From Anadara kagoshimensis (Eukaryota; Mollusca; Bivalvia; Arcoida; Arcidae), in the NCBI GenBank assembly GCA_021292105.1, contig CM037869.1, forward strand, positions 9,892,704-9,956,703: DNA of 64,000 bases, given 5' to 3'. The notes beneath the pieces are model-generated. The model was not told the DNA's origin. It saw only the letters and a list, made by a program, of their open reading frames with translations, and made no database searches. Within the stretch, counting starts at the first letter, position 1. Each line of letters opens with the position of its first letter. A program made the translations under genes and the position numbers. Of this stretch, positions 11,901 through 24,800 are shown piece after piece.

Positions 11901-14900
11901 GACTCCACAGGTACACTTTCTCTGCACATACCCATATACAGCCTGCCCCCGCAGGTACACACTCTCTCCCTCTCTCTTCACACACCCACATACAGACTCC
12001 ACAGGTACACTTTCTCTGCATACCCATATACAGCCTGCCCTCACAGGTACACACTCTCTCCCTCTCTCTTCACACACCCACATACAGACTCCACAGGTAC
12101 ACTTTCTCTGCACATACCCATATACAGCCTGCCCCCGCAGGTACACACTCTCTCCCTCTCTCTTCACACACCAACATAGAGACTCCACAGGTACACTTTC
12201 TCTGCACATACCCATTACAGCCTGCCCCCGCAGGTACACACTCTCTCCCTCTCTCTTCACACACCCACATACAGACTCCAGGGCACACTTTCTCTGCACA
12301 TACCCATATACAGCCTGCCCCCGCAGGTACACTCTCTCCCTCTCTCTTCACACCCACATACAGACTCCACAGGTACACTTTCTCTGCACATACCCATATA
12401 CAGCCTGCCCCCGCAGGTACACACTCTCTCCCTCTCTCTTCACACACCCACATACAGACTCCACAGGCACACTTTCTCTGCACATACCCATATACAGCCT
12501 GCACCCGCAGGTACACACTCTCTCCTCTCTCTTCACACACCCAACATACAGACTCTACAGGCACACTTTCTCTCCACATACCCATATACAACCTACACCC
12601 GCAGGTACACACTCTCTCCCTCTCTCTTCACACACCCACATACAGACTCCACAGGTACACTTTCTCTGCACATACCCATATACAGCCTGCACCCGCAGGT
12701 ACACACTCTCTCCCTCTCTCTTCACACACCCACATACAGACTCCACAGGCACACTTTCTCTCCACATACCCATATACAACCTACACCCGCAGGTACACAC
12801 TCTCTCCCTCTCTCTTCACACACCCACATACAGACTCCACAGGCACACTTTCTCTCCACATACCCATATACAACCTACACCCGCAGGTACACACTCTCTC
12901 CCTCTCTCTTCACACACCCACATACAGACTCCACAGGTACACTTTATCTGCACATACCCATATACAGCCGGCCCCTGCAGGTACACACTCTCTCCCTCTC
13001 TCTTCACATATCCACATACAGACTCCACAGGTACACTTTATCTGCACATACCCATATACAGCCTGCCCCGCAGGTACACACTCTCTCCCCTCTCTTCACA
13101 CACCCACATACAGACTCCAAAGGCACACTTTCTCTCCACATACCCATATACAACCTACACCCGCAGGTACACACTCTCTCCCTTCTCTCACACACTCACA
13201 TACAGACTCCACAGGTACACTTTATCTGCACATACCCATATACAGCCGGCCCCTGCAGGTACACCACTCTCTCCCTCTCTCTTCACATACCCCCATACAG
13301 AATCCACAGGTACACTTTATCTGCACATACCCATATACAGCCTGCCCCCGCAGGTACACACTCTCTCCTTCTCTCTTCACACACCACATACAGACTCACA
13401 GTACACTTTCTCTGCACATACCCATATACAGCCTGCCCGCAGGTACACACTCTCTCACTCTCTTCACACACCACATACAGACCCACAGGTACACTTTCTC
13501 TGCACATACCATATACAGCCTGCCCCGCAGGTACACACTCTCTCCCTCTCTCTTCACACACCCACATACAGACTCCACAGGTAAACTTTATCTGCACATA
13601 CCCATATACAGCCTGCCCCCACAGGTACACACTCTCTCCCTCTCTCTTCACACCCACATACAGACTCCACAGTACACTTTCTCTGCACATACCATATACA
13701 GCTGCCCCACAGGTACACACTCTCTCCCTCTCTCTTCACACACCCACATACAGACTCCACAGGTACACTTCTCTGCACATACCCATATGCAGCCTGCCCC
13801 CGCAGGTACACTCTCTCCTCTCCTTCACACACCCACATACAGACTCCACAGGTACACTTTCTCTGCACATACCCATATACAGCCTGCCCCCGCAGGCACA
13901 CACTTCTCCCTCTCTCTTCACACACCCACATACAGACTCCACAGGTACACTTTCTCTGCACATACCCATAAACAGCCTGCACCCGCAGGTACACACTCTC
14001 TCCCTCTCTCTTCACACACCCACATACAGACTCCACAGGCACACTTTCTCTGCACATACCCATATACAACCTACACCGCAGGTACACACTCTCTCCCTCT
14101 CTCTTCACACACCCACATACAGACTCCACAGGCACACTTTCTCTGCACATACCCATATACAACCTACACCCGCAGGTACTCCCTTTCTCCCTCTCTCTTC
14201 ACACACCCACATACAGACTCCACAGGCACACTTTCTCTGCACATACCCATATACAACCTACACCCGCAGGTACACACTCTCCCTCTCTCTTCACACACCC
14301 ACATACAGACTCCACAGGCACACTTTCTCTGCACATACCCATATACAACCTACACCCGCAGGTACACACTCTCTCCCTCTCTCTTCACATACCCACATAC
14401 AGACTCCACAGTTACACTTTCTCTGCACATACCCATATACAGCCTGCCCCCGCAGGTACACACTCTCTCCCTCTCTCTTCACACACCCACATAGAGACTC
14501 CACAGGCACACTTTCTCTCCACATACCCATATACAACCTACACCCGCAGGTACACACTCTCTCCCTCTCTCTTCACATACCCACATACAGACTCCACAGG
14601 TACACTTTCTCTTCACATATCCACATACAGACTCCACATGCACACTTTCTCTTCACATATCCACATACAGACTCCACATGCACACTTTCTCTGCACATAC
14701 CCATATACAACCTACACCCGCAGGTACACACTCTCTCCCTCTCTCTTCACATACCCACATACAGACTCCACATGCACACTTTCTCTGCACATACCCATAT
14801 ACAACCTGCACCCGCAGGTACACACTCTCTCCCTCTTTCTTCACATATCCACATACAGACTCCACAGGCACACTTTCTCTGCACATACCCATATACAACC

Positions 14901-15045
14901 TACACCCGCAGGTACACACTCTCTCCCTCTCTCTTCACACACCCACATACAGACTCCACAGGCACACTTTTTCTGCACATACCCATATACAACCTACACC
15001 CGCAGGTACACACTCTCTTCCTCTCTCTTCACATACCCACATACA
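5935..15045. repeat. 94-bp satellite array, about 97 copies
   Basis: A head-to-tail array. Each unit runs: CT-rich tract (CTCTCTCCCTCTCTCTTCAC), CCCACATACAGACTCCACAG, CACACTTTCTCTGCACATAC, CCATATACAACCTACACCCG, CAGGTACACA. The plus strand is pyrimidine/A-rich with little G and almost no stop codons, so it yields spurious open frames of up to 1135 codons. Because 94 is not a multiple of three, those frames rotate through all three phases. Variant signatures recur about 3.38 kb apart, equal to 36 units, for example at 8365 and 11749, 8661 and 12043, 7888 and 11272. This is a higher-order repeat. Many single-base indels occur between units. Confidence 0.97.
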
Positions 15046-15082
15046 TGTACAAACTGCATCTACCGACTAACAAACTCTCTCT

Positions 15083-15083
15083 G

Positions 15084-15139
<56 letters not shown>
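15083..15139. repeat. (CT)n microsatellite at the satellite edge
   Basis: CT run of close to 30 units right after the last satellite monomer. The satellite unit itself contains a CT tract, so the microsatellite may be an expansion of a terminal monomer. Confidence 0.95.
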
Positions 15140-15141
<2 letters not shown>

Positions 15142-15342
15142 ATTTCAGTATTTCGTGTCAATCTGCATAGCCATTTCAAGGCCACAGCTCTTGAAAATAC
15201 ACGCGTTACTTGTTCAGCTGTACAGGTATTATAATTGTAATTTAGTTTTCTGGATGATATATTTAAACAGTTAAAGATGTCATTATCATATTATAAAACA
15301 TTTTGGAAAATTTCATTCAGAAAATTAAAAAATTATAATTTA

Positions 15343-15462
15343 TATACTAGTAGTAGGGCAGGACCAATATTTTCGGTGTCGGTGGATATACTAGTAGTAG
15401 GGCAGGACCAATGTTTTCGTTGGATATACTAGTAGTAGGGCAGGACCAATGTTTTCGTTGGG
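15343..15462. repeat. Three-copy 38-44 bp tandem repeat
   Basis: TATACTAGTAGTAGGGCAGG starts at 15343, 15387 and 15425 and is followed in each copy by ACCAAT(A/G)TTTTCG. The first unit carries a 6-base insertion relative to the others. Confidence 0.9.
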
Positions 15463-16733
15463 GCGTTAAATATATATTTTATTTTCTGAATGTTTTTTCT
15501 TTATAATTTATAATATTATTGTCATATTTTATGGAAAAAATGGAATATTTTGTTCAGAAAATTGAAAATACATACATTGTATAAAATTTTAAATTATAAT
15601 ATACATAATTGGACAGAAGCAGTAATTTCGTTGGAACATTGTTAATTTTGTCGATTACCGGAATATCCATTTGATACCGTACATATATATGTATCGTATT
15701 TTAATTTTTGTTTTTGTTACAAACAGTATATTAGGTCATCAAAACGCATTTTCAATAATAAAAATTTATACGAATAGGATGGATTTTTTTCATTATAACT
15801 AATTGATATCACATTATTAGTGATTAATGAAGGGATAATTCTAAATTAAGACTTAAAACTATCAATTCGTTTAGGCGATTTTTAAAATCCTAAGAGATCA
15901 AATTCAATATAAAAAAGAACAAAATTCCAAAGATTTTTTTGTAATGATAAGGAAGTTGAAACTATTATGAACGTAAAACGTATTCAAACCATATAAAAGT
16001 CGTAATAAGAAAAACGAGTTATGAATAAAACAGGAAAGTGTTAATCAGGTGTAACCTTTTTTATATTGTCTTCAGAGTGATTCAAATTCTGGTTTTCATT
16101 AATTTCAGTGATATCAATTAAGTGTAATGATAAACATTCGTACGTGAAATACAGGTCATCTTGGTAAAAAATCAGTCACTGAGAAAAACATGATACACTG
16201 TTATGTCCTAGCTCCCGCCGTATTAGTGAAATGGATAGAACTCTCCGGCAATTATGGAGAACTCTATATGTTATTAATAGTTTATAAAATTACCAAACTC
16301 GTTCATGTATTGTTGGCATGGCATTGGATAAGATTGTTTAAAATGTTGCAACGGAGATGTTTCCTTGAACAAAAATTCCTTGTAAAACAGCAAGGGTTGA
16401 TTTCTTAATATCTTTTCCGTCAATGCACCACAAATACAAAATAATCTCTCAAATTTCAAATCGCCTAAAGTTTGGGTAGGATGAATTTCGTTGCATTTTG
16501 ATTATACAAGATATTTTTTCACAGGAAGTATACCACTGCACATACTAAAAGTTAACATTGCGCACAATTATATAATGAAATAACCCTTTTCTGCTGTTTA
16601 TAGGGAATTCATTTGGACGCTTTGAGATTACCCCTTAGATATTGTTGATAGGTCAAGGTCACTTATCCGGAATACCCAGAGTGTATCCAGAACTGCCGAG
16701 ATATCGCTTAACATTTTTGTTGTCATTATCTAT
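15463..16733. other. AT-rich non-coding stretch
   Basis: No supported gene. The open frames at 16190-16460 overlap on opposite strands and resemble nothing recognisable. Confidence 0.5.
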
Positions 16734-16736
16734 CGA

Positions 16737-19700
16737 TAGTCCGGTCTGTTAGCACATAGATTGTGCAAAATGTGATACCAGCATGAAACTTACAGGAATA
16801 TTAGTTGGCACTATTGCAATCACAATTAGATATAGACCCAACTTGCACGCACCATATTTCTCCGTATGACGTCATTTTTCAAAATGGCTGCCGTCGAAAA
16901 GGAAACACAGTTAAAAATATCATATTTCAGTGGATATAGCATGTTTTTCCGCTTTATAGAGTGTTTTCAGGATTGTTAAACAAAGTTATTTTTAACAAAA
17001 TTTTAAACTGGTTGTATCTGGGTACTTCCTATACTTTAGTATGACGTCATAATTCAAAATGGCTGCCGCAAAGTTAATAATTGTTTACGACTATCGTATT
17101 TCGATAGAAAATGCAGACTTCTTTGACAAAGTTTAATAGTACAAAATGATGTTCCTTAACTATTAAAAATATTGACTTAAATAAATGCGGAGGCGCGAGA
17201 TTCTAATCAAATTGTTTTAATAAAACAATTCTGTCCCTGACAAAGACATAGTTTTTGGAATGATTTTGCCTACTATAGTTATCAAATATCACAAGTATGA
17301 ATAAAAGAACCTATAGTTAGAAAATGTAAGCATTGAAGCGGGTAAAACAGATAACTAGACAAACCAGTACTTTTAGCAACTAAAGATTATGTTCCACGTG
17401 GCTAATCCCATACTAAATATCATCCTCTTAAGGGTCACAACCACACAAATGTATGCACTTTAAAGAAGATTTGATGCATTTACATCTTTTTGCACATCTT
17501 ACTTTGCAATAACAGTGTATAAGTTCTTAGCAGTGACAAGAAGCTTCAGCTAGATCTGTCCAAAAGGGAACAAACCTTTCATCGCTTTTATTCTAACCCC
17601 AGCAGCATAAATCTGGTATTCCTGGCATTCGTACAAGACACTGACTCCAGATAAAACCTGTTTGCAAAATGGCTTACTTCGAATGTTGCAAAAGAGCTGC
17701 TTTTTTCGATTGCACGATTCATTTTTGTGACTTACATTTAGCAATGTTCATTTACAATTCAGATGAACTTGCTCTATCGTATAACAAGACAATGTGTTTT
17801 TCAAGCAAGGTAAATAATTGTTTTCAATATCCATCTTTACTACATCTTCTGCTACCAGCTTAAAAAGTTTTTCCTTGGTTCTGTCAACCTCCAGTAATGC
17901 ATTGTAGTCTTTTGGAATTATTGTTGTTGGTGACACTTTAATTTTTTCCTGTTCCCCGTCGTTCCCTTGACTATGGTCAAGTTACCGATCAAAAATGATA
18001 TCCACTGTATCGGCCCTTTCAAATAAGTCAAAAAAGGGGATGAAAGACATTCTTGCTATAGTCTTTGAAACTTCACATGGTTTTAGATTTTGTCATGTGA
18101 ACAATTGCTGGCCCGTCAATAATAACAACAGATGCCTCTGGAGTAGTAAATTCAGTTTTACCATAGTTTTATAGACATATCAAACAGCTTATTTTTTCAT
18201 ATTCAGATATAAATGGTGGATATGGATGATTTTCGTGACTGAAAAAATCGCTAAGATCACCTTGTCTGGTTTGGCAAGCAATTAAGAGACGAGAAAAAAC
18301 TTGGCAGTCTTTTCTCAATGGAAACATTTTTGTATTCCTTTGCTCATTCCTAAGGTAGTTTTTTCTGAAAAAAACCTGAATATTGTTTCTTTTAATGACA
18401 TCATGGGTGGATGTTTCCCTCCAACTGTTCGGTTTCTGTAATATGACAAAAAAGTGGGTTTGACCGAGTTTTGTGGCTGTTTTTACGGAATCACAGGCTT
18501 TGTCATCTACAATTCTTTAATAAGCAACTAATAGCAGAGAGAACATTCTTCGAAAGGATTCTTTCATCAGTCATTACCTCTTTAACTTTTAAAACATGGT
18601 TTTGGAATCTTTTATCAAAAGCCTCGTGATGGTTCTGGTATTCGTCATATGGTATATTTATCCCTGCTTCTGTTTCACATTCAGAAATAAGCTTGCCAAT
18701 TTCTGGCCCATCACCCATCTATTTTAGCAGTGCTTGTGGATTTCTAAGTAATTCTATAGCTCCTTTTACTGATTTGACATTTCTGTTATTTTGTTTATGT
18801 GCTTGGCCATCTAACATGGCAGAAAACGGTCGAACAGTTGTCTGAGTGACACAGTGCCCTTTCTTTAACATTTCAAATACTGCTGGATATCTAATGTTAA
18901 GTTCATTGAGTGTTTTGAGAAAAATTGTATCTAACCATCTAGCATAGTTAACATGATTAAGGACAAACATCCATAGTAGCTATGCCATACACAAGACTAT
19001 CAAAGTCTTGTCTTTCTTGTACTTTCCATAGCCTATTATAGAGACCCATTAGACACACTTTGTGATATTATGTGTCAATTACGATCATATCATCCTCACT
19101 TTAAGCAAGAATCTTTTATCCCCTAGCTTCAAACCAGAAAAGCAAACTCTTTCATCTATGCCTAGAGTCTGAGCCGATACAAGGTTGTTGAAGTCATCAT
19201 CTTTTTCACAAAAGAATCAAATATATTTTGTTGAAGACGTGACCAAAACTGACCGCATGCTTACTTTTCTTGTGTCCAACACTGTATCAGATCGTGACAA
19301 CATTTTTAATCTCTCAAAAATCATATTTATTTCCACATGATTTTTGAAATTTTGCGGAGTTATTTTTAAATTTCATCTATACTATTACAATCATCAAAAC
19401 GGTTTAAAAAACTATGGTACTCGCTAGGAGACCCATTTCTGCACATTGCTCGAGGTCTCATGACAATGTTCTATATCCAGCCCCTTATCATGCCTCTTAC
19501 TATTGGCAGGGCAAACAAGAGATTTGGCTAAATTTGCTTGGCATTAACAACATTTTCTCTAGTTTCTATTATACAAATACACGAGATCAAGACAGGTTAA
19601 AATTGTAGCAATTAATATGTGACAAATATAGTAAATATTGAGATCAGAGTCACTTAAATTGTTGTGCGCCATGTATGACAATGGTGGATATTTTTCGTTG

Positions 19701-20244
19701 GTTGTTATTATTATTAAATTGTTTATTAATTAACTAATTAATTGATTGACTAATTTTTTTTTATTTATTTTATCTTATTTTTTATTTTTTGTTTTTTTTT
19801 GTTTTGAGAATTAAGTATTACAGCCAAGGATATATTGTGTAATCACCAGGTGAAATTAGCTATGCAAAACAATATAATTATTATACTATTTTAGTATTTT
19901 AACGGTATTAAAATTTGCAAAAAATGAATAATTTGTGTAAAATTCGATTAAACTATTTATTCATATGTGTTGAAAATGTAATTATCTATATATATTTCTA
20001 TAAAAATGCATTTGTAAACCGCCAGGTAAGTCACATCTGACCACACTTAATTTATGACAATTAAAGAAGTTTCTTGTATAAAGGATGAATAGTGATGACG
20101 TCATACCAGAAATCGGAGACTTTTTGAGATTGGGTCTATATCTAATTTTGTTAATGACATAACAAAGTATATTCATGGAAAGTTTCATGTTGGTATCATA
20201 CTTTGCACAATTGTACATATTTATGTTGCTAACAGACCGGACTA
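16737..20244 (-). mobile_element. 3.5-kb DNA transposon with long TIRs, unassigned superfamily
   Basis: The left end TAGTCCGGTCTGTTAGCA at 16737 is matched by its reverse complement ending at 20244. Similarity continues inwards for roughly 150 bases with gaps: shared inner blocks include TTGTGCAAA, TGATACCA, CATGAAACTT, TTAGATATAGACCCAA and TATGACGTCAT. CGA flanks both ends (16734-16736 and 20245-20247), a candidate 3-bp target duplication. The interior carries decayed coding sequence on the minus strand. Two subterminal copies of TGACGTCAT followed by CAAAATGGCTGCCG lie at about 16868 and 17042. TIR, TSD and protein together do not let me name a superfamily. Confidence 0.75.
17550..19480 (-). 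pseudogene. Decayed transposon-associated ORF (LNHVNYARW family)
   Basis: The clearest block is 18970-18503 minus. The frame there starts MFVLNHVNYARWLDTIFLKT, continues with a segment ending in FVTQTT-like and SAMLDGQAHKQNN-like motifs, then LLRNPQALLK, a stop, and MGDGPEIGKLISECE. An expanded family of uncharacterised invertebrate proteins carries HVNYARWLP, then FS.I..DQAHEQNN, then NP.AL..WM..GPE in the same order. Its usual function is not established to my knowledge. Here the frame is interrupted by stops and shifts, so it is a pseudogene. Further fragments may extend to about 19480. It sits inside the long TIRs at 16737-20244, which makes it the best candidate for that element's own gene. 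Confidence 0.55.
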
Positions 20245-20589
20245 CGAGGAGGATTCATTTGAGACTCCTATCACAAATTGTTATTTGTATGAAGATAAAT
20301 TAAAACCATTAAAGTTTTTAAGATCGGGCATTAATAATTAATATGCAGCGATCAAATGCAAACCTATCCGGAACTGCCCGAACGACTGTAATGTATTTGT
20401 AGTGTAATGACAATTGACTATAAACATTTAAAATAGACTGCTGAGTACCACGACCTTTGAAAACTCTACGAAATGTCTTACTTTGGTGATGATTATTTTG
20501 AATATAGCCCGATGACAACGAATTGTTGACAAATTAAAATAGTTAATCGTTTTTATGATCGTCGTCACAGTATTGTTGATAAGTTTGAT

Positions 20590-20830
20590 ATCTGTGTCAA
20601 GGATTGCTCTGGATATAATTGGCGTCATATAGTTCCATGTTCCTTTCACACAATTTTGATTACACACGTGGCTGGTGTAGCTAGCTGAACAGAAAGTGCT
20701 TACCCTTCCGAAGCACCCGGCCTCACGTCTCTGGTGGAAGTTTACGTGTCAAACCTAACTTGTCAGTTCCAACGTTTTTACTTTGATTCTGGATTGTGCT
20801 TCAGGCATGGATTAGAATGTTTGTTTTTGA
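20590..20830 (+). repeat. Dispersed repeat R1, copy 2
   Basis: Contains all R1 landmarks in order: CTGGATATAATTGGCGTCAT, TTCCATGTTCCTTTCA, ACACGTGGCTGGTGTAGCTA, TACCCTTCCGAAGCACCCGG, CTCTGGTGGAAGTTTACGTG, then TTTTTACTTTG. It is one of the best preserved copies. Confidence 0.7.
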
Positions 20831-20989
20831 TTATATATCTTTTTTCAGTGTATCAGTTCTCACAATTACCTCATGTGATTAGCACCGTCTGCAAAAACCA
20901 CATGTACAGTATAGATCCTGAAACTTTGACACTGAACTAATGAATTAATAAGCCAATGAATTACTACCCAATCGACAGTTCATGATCAA

Positions 20990-21296
20990 TATTATATATC
21001 CCAGCAGCTGTTCGGTCACTAACAATCGATACCTCGTCCACTCGACATAACAGCCGAGCTTCGACTGCTCCTTTTCGTTAGCTTAGTGTTAAACGTCCGA
21101 CAGGCCTGTACTTTATATCCCAGCAGTTTTTCGGTCACTAGCAGTTCATATCTCGTTCACTCAACAGTCGACCTTCGACTCCTCGTTTTCGTTAGCTCAG
21201 TGTTACACTTTCGACAGGTCAGTGTTACACTTTCGACAGGTCAGTGTTACACTTTCGACAGGTCAGTGTTACACTTTCGACAGGTCCTCAATATAC
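20990..21296. repeat. Diverged 122-bp duplication plus four exact 22-bp repeats
   Basis: TATCCCAGCAG..TTCGGTCACTA occurs at about 20995 and again at about 21117. The second copy runs into four identical consecutive units of TCAGTGTTACACTTTCGACA plus GG, starting at 21197, 21219, 21241 and 21263. The first 122-bp unit holds a single diverged version of the 22-mer, so the 22-bp array probably grew from one copy. Confidence 0.9.
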
Positions 21297-21856
21297 ATTA
21301 AGGTGGTTGGAAAGACTCACATTTGTACCCTCCATCAAAATTTTAATTTTGACTGAAAAAGTCGATAAGTGACAGATTCAAGATAATTTGAACATTTCTG
21401 TGAAAAGTGATTTTTCAAAACATTTACACATAATATAATGGGGGAGGTTAGGTTATAAAAGGAAGTCTTAACTTTGCTTTTTTCAATACCCTTTTTAATT
21501 ACTTTCCAATACATGTTACAATTCAATTAACTATTGATTAAAAATACGTAAAATGACAATTAGCAGAGGACTTTAAAATGAATTGTAAATGTATTTGACT
21601 ACCAAAAGAAAAGAACAAAGACTTTATTTTACTGACATGGTTTTTAATAACAATAAAAGTAACATCAATAAGTATGCAGTGTCATTAAGATCAGACATTA
21701 AAATGATAACATAATAACAATAACAAATAGGAGGCTTATAATAATAATATAAAACAGGTGTGTGCATGATTAAAACACCAAAACAATGAAGAATATTAGC
21801 ATTTCAGCATGCTTTATTACCAATCATAAGTAACCATATACTTCAGTTTCGATATA

Positions 21857-22184
21857 CAGTCAAACCTGTCTATAAAGGCCACCCAAGGGAACCAGTAAAA
21901 GTTGTCTTTATGGGCAGGTGGTATATTATACAGGTTCAAATAATATGAATAAAGAATAATTGGGATACAATTCGACTGGCCTTTATAAGCAGGTTACCTT
22001 TATATAAAGGTTCAAATTATGAATAAAGAACAATTGGGATACAATTCGACTGGAATTTATGGGCAGGTGACCTTTATATACAGGTTCAAATCATATGAAT
22101 AAAGAATAATTGGGATACAATTCGACTGACTTTTATAAGCAGGTGGTCCTTATATAGAGGTAGCATTTAAGGCAGGTTCGACTG
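21857..22184. mobile_element. TA-flanked MITE (CAGTCAAACCTG TIR), copy 1, with internal 75-bp repeats
   Basis: The ends CAGTCAAACCTGTCTATAAA and (inverted) CAGTCGAACCTGCCTTAAAT are each flanked by TA, as in Tc1/mariner elements. No transposase is encoded. The interior is a tandem array: TGGGATACAATTCGACTG occurs at 21961, 22035 and 22111, a period of about 75. Confidence 0.75.
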
Positions 22185-22186
22185 TA

Positions 22187-24130
22187 TTACCGGTGTAGAA
22201 TGTTCCTTTTTAAGACTGGAAATCACGTTATAAGTGAGAGATTGTATTACGATTCCCCTCCGGTACCGAGCAATCACTTTGAAACATGAAACTAAAAGAG
22301 ATTAAGAGCCCTTTTATAATAAATATATCTATTAATATATTGCATGAAATAAAAATTATAAAAATCACACTGAAACAAATGCTGTCTAAATGTATCGGGT
22401 CCGGCTATTTTCAAGTACATGTACATAAACATACCTCTTGTATTTATAATCAACAACAACTTGATCCACCCCTTGCATGATCAGAAACTCCTCGCAAATG
22501 ACATGCTCTTGGATACCATAATCTGAAAGAGCGCGTTTTGTTTTATAAAATTTAACATACCAGCTTTTAAAAACCGAATAATAAAATACTATTAAATTGA
22601 GTAGCTGCTTATTGGCATGCACTGCAATAAACAGAACATAAAAGCAAATGATCACAGAAAACGACATGAAACAGAAACAGAAACAAACACAGTATATATA
22701 CATATTGAGATCACGGGTTACGTAACTCCAGCTTTTGGACGTGCACCAATGTCCGGTGAGTTTGTCAAAAACCTTTGCGTTTCAGAAAGAAATTGTGTTC
22801 TCGTTCTATATATAATTATAAAACATTGTTGAATATATATAAAATATCCGTTGCTATATAAAATTGCATTGTTTTATAACATAGTGCTGAACCACGGTTC
22901 CGACATGGGTATAACCCCTTTGCATCACTATAATGAGCAGATTGAGCAAACCTTTATTTATTTCTATTACAAAGAAATATCTAATTATATATTGTTTAAC
23001 AGTTGGACTTATTTTGTCTTTTCTACTATTGACATATACTAATATAGATATGTTCTTTGGAGTAAAACCCGGCCATGTTATACAAAACTCAAAATAAAAG
23101 TATAAAATTTCAATTGTGATTATTACTAAGTAATTCTGGACCAAACTTGAAAATTACAAATAAAAAAAAACAAATTCAAAAGCAACCCGAAAATCACCTA
23201 AAGCCCATTGTCTGTCCTGGCAACAAAGTCAAATACCATTTTACTGGGTTTTTTTTTAATTTCCTGGAATTATAATATTTTGTTGATTTTAAAGTAGGAT
23301 ATGTTTTCTGATAAAACATGGTTCTATCAAAGAACAATTAACCGACTTTCCTTATCTAAATACTAATTGTATTTTACACTGAAATGCTAATTATTAAAAT
23401 TTTGGTTTCACCATTTCGCAATTGGTCCAAGCAGTACTAATGAGGAAATGTATTCTCAAACGACCGTCTAGTGCTGTAAAATTTACACTGCATAACACGC
23501 AATACAACAGAGAATATATTCATCATCATTATTTATTGTTATCCTCATTACATGAGATATAGTTATAAAGACATGTAACTAGAGAATATGTAAACTAACA
23601 TTGTATAACTATGAACAAAAACAATTAAACTGTGAAACATGGTAACTTATTAACTATATACAGTATATATTCCTGTTATAGCCTGTCTACTATAGCAAGT
23701 CGGAAATTATGGGTTTTGGAGTATCCATCAAGAGTTCAGCAGTCTTTGTTGCAAGGCTGAAGCACGTAAAATAAATTTGAATGATATTAGAATGAACGAT
23801 ATCCATTCTTCTGGTTGAGTGACACATTTCATTGGTTTACCCAAGAAAGACAGTCATTGCTGGTGTTCACTGTAACTATTCAATTCAATGTCCCATGTTA
23901 TTCCGAATGTATCGGTAACGTTTGACCAGAAAGTTGTGTGTACTGAAGCTAATGCAGGGAATGGACATGTTAAATGCTGAAAAACATTATCAAAAGACTG
24001 AGTACACAGGTCACATGTATGAAGGGGTTGTCCAAATTTCGCTGCTGCAAGATCATCTGCGTTTTTTTTTTTTTTTTGCTTTTTCCCAAATAACGGTTGG
24101 TGGAATGCTTGCGTAGAGCTCGCGATATAA
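22187..24130. other. AT-rich non-coding stretch
   Basis: Several short open frames of 60-105 codons overlap on both strands and none resembles a known domain. A poly-T run lies at about 24062-24077. Confidence 0.45.
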
Positions 24131-24143
24131 TTTTAAATCTGGG

Positions 24144-24800
24144 TTATTTATTGTACGATGTAACCAGTTTTCTGATTCTGTAGCGTGTACATGTAGGTTG
24201 ACTACTAAGTATTTTCTTCCATTGACATTTTGCTCGAAAAGTCTGGTTTACAAGAAACTGTTTTAGAAATTCATTCAAGTTATATTTACACAAAATGAAC
24301 CACACCTTTCTGTATATCCGGTACTTCCATAAATTGGTAAAGTCTTTGAATGAATACCTGCTTTGTAAGGTAATTTGAGTCCATGAGACAAAGCTTGCCA
24401 AGAAATAGAAGTTTGCGTTTATCCTCTTCAACTGAAAGTTTGTGCATGCCAAGCATGCCTTCACACATATCGGAGCGTGTCCTGGTAGGAAGATCTTGAA
24501 TTGTCTTGCATATAAAGTGTTGAGATTGATCCAAGGTTTTGATGTCACTTTTCCGGAGATAATTCCAAACTTCACAGCCATAAAGTGCAGTCGGTATAAC
24601 AACTTTTTAGTAGAGTTTTGATAGAACCAACGGATTTGTGGAATTATGTCTAATGTTAATAAATCCATAGAAGGCTCTACTTTATCCCTTGTGCGATTTG
24701 TGGGATTTTTTGGAGAACTCCAAGATGTAAATATTCTTTCGAAACCTGTATCTGATTATCGCCGATGTAACATGAAATCGACAGGTTATCGTAGTGCCGT
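24144..24800 (-). pseudogene. LINE 3' fragment (C-terminal, after the reverse transcriptase)
   Basis: Reading the minus strand across frame changes gives a motif series typical of the region after the RT in invertebrate LINE ORF2 proteins. It runs EYLHLGVLQ, NPLVLSKLY, VVIPTALYGCEVWNYL, KTLDQSQHFI, TRSDMCEGMLGMHKLS and DKRKLLFLGKLC. The frame is broken by at least one stop, between SKLY and KVVIPT, and by frameshifts. RT and endonuclease domains are absent, consistent with a 5'-truncated dead copy. The clade cannot be settled from this part. Confidence 0.7.

Noticed and set aside
6142-14494. Very long plus-strand open frames (up to 1135 codons, His/Thr/Ser/Pro-rich) and Cys-rich minus-strand frames
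   Set aside because: They are translations of the 94-bp satellite. The phase rotates every unit, all three plus frames are open, and indels do not preserve frame. No start context, splice structure or domain supports a gene.
5935-15045. CRISPR-like array
   Set aside because: Units are contiguous head-to-tail copies with no unique spacers, in clearly eukaryotic DNA.
22286-23144. Cluster of 60-105-codon ORFs
   Set aside because: They overlap on both strands, are rich in I/K/N/Y as expected from AT-rich DNA, and lack domains or splice support.
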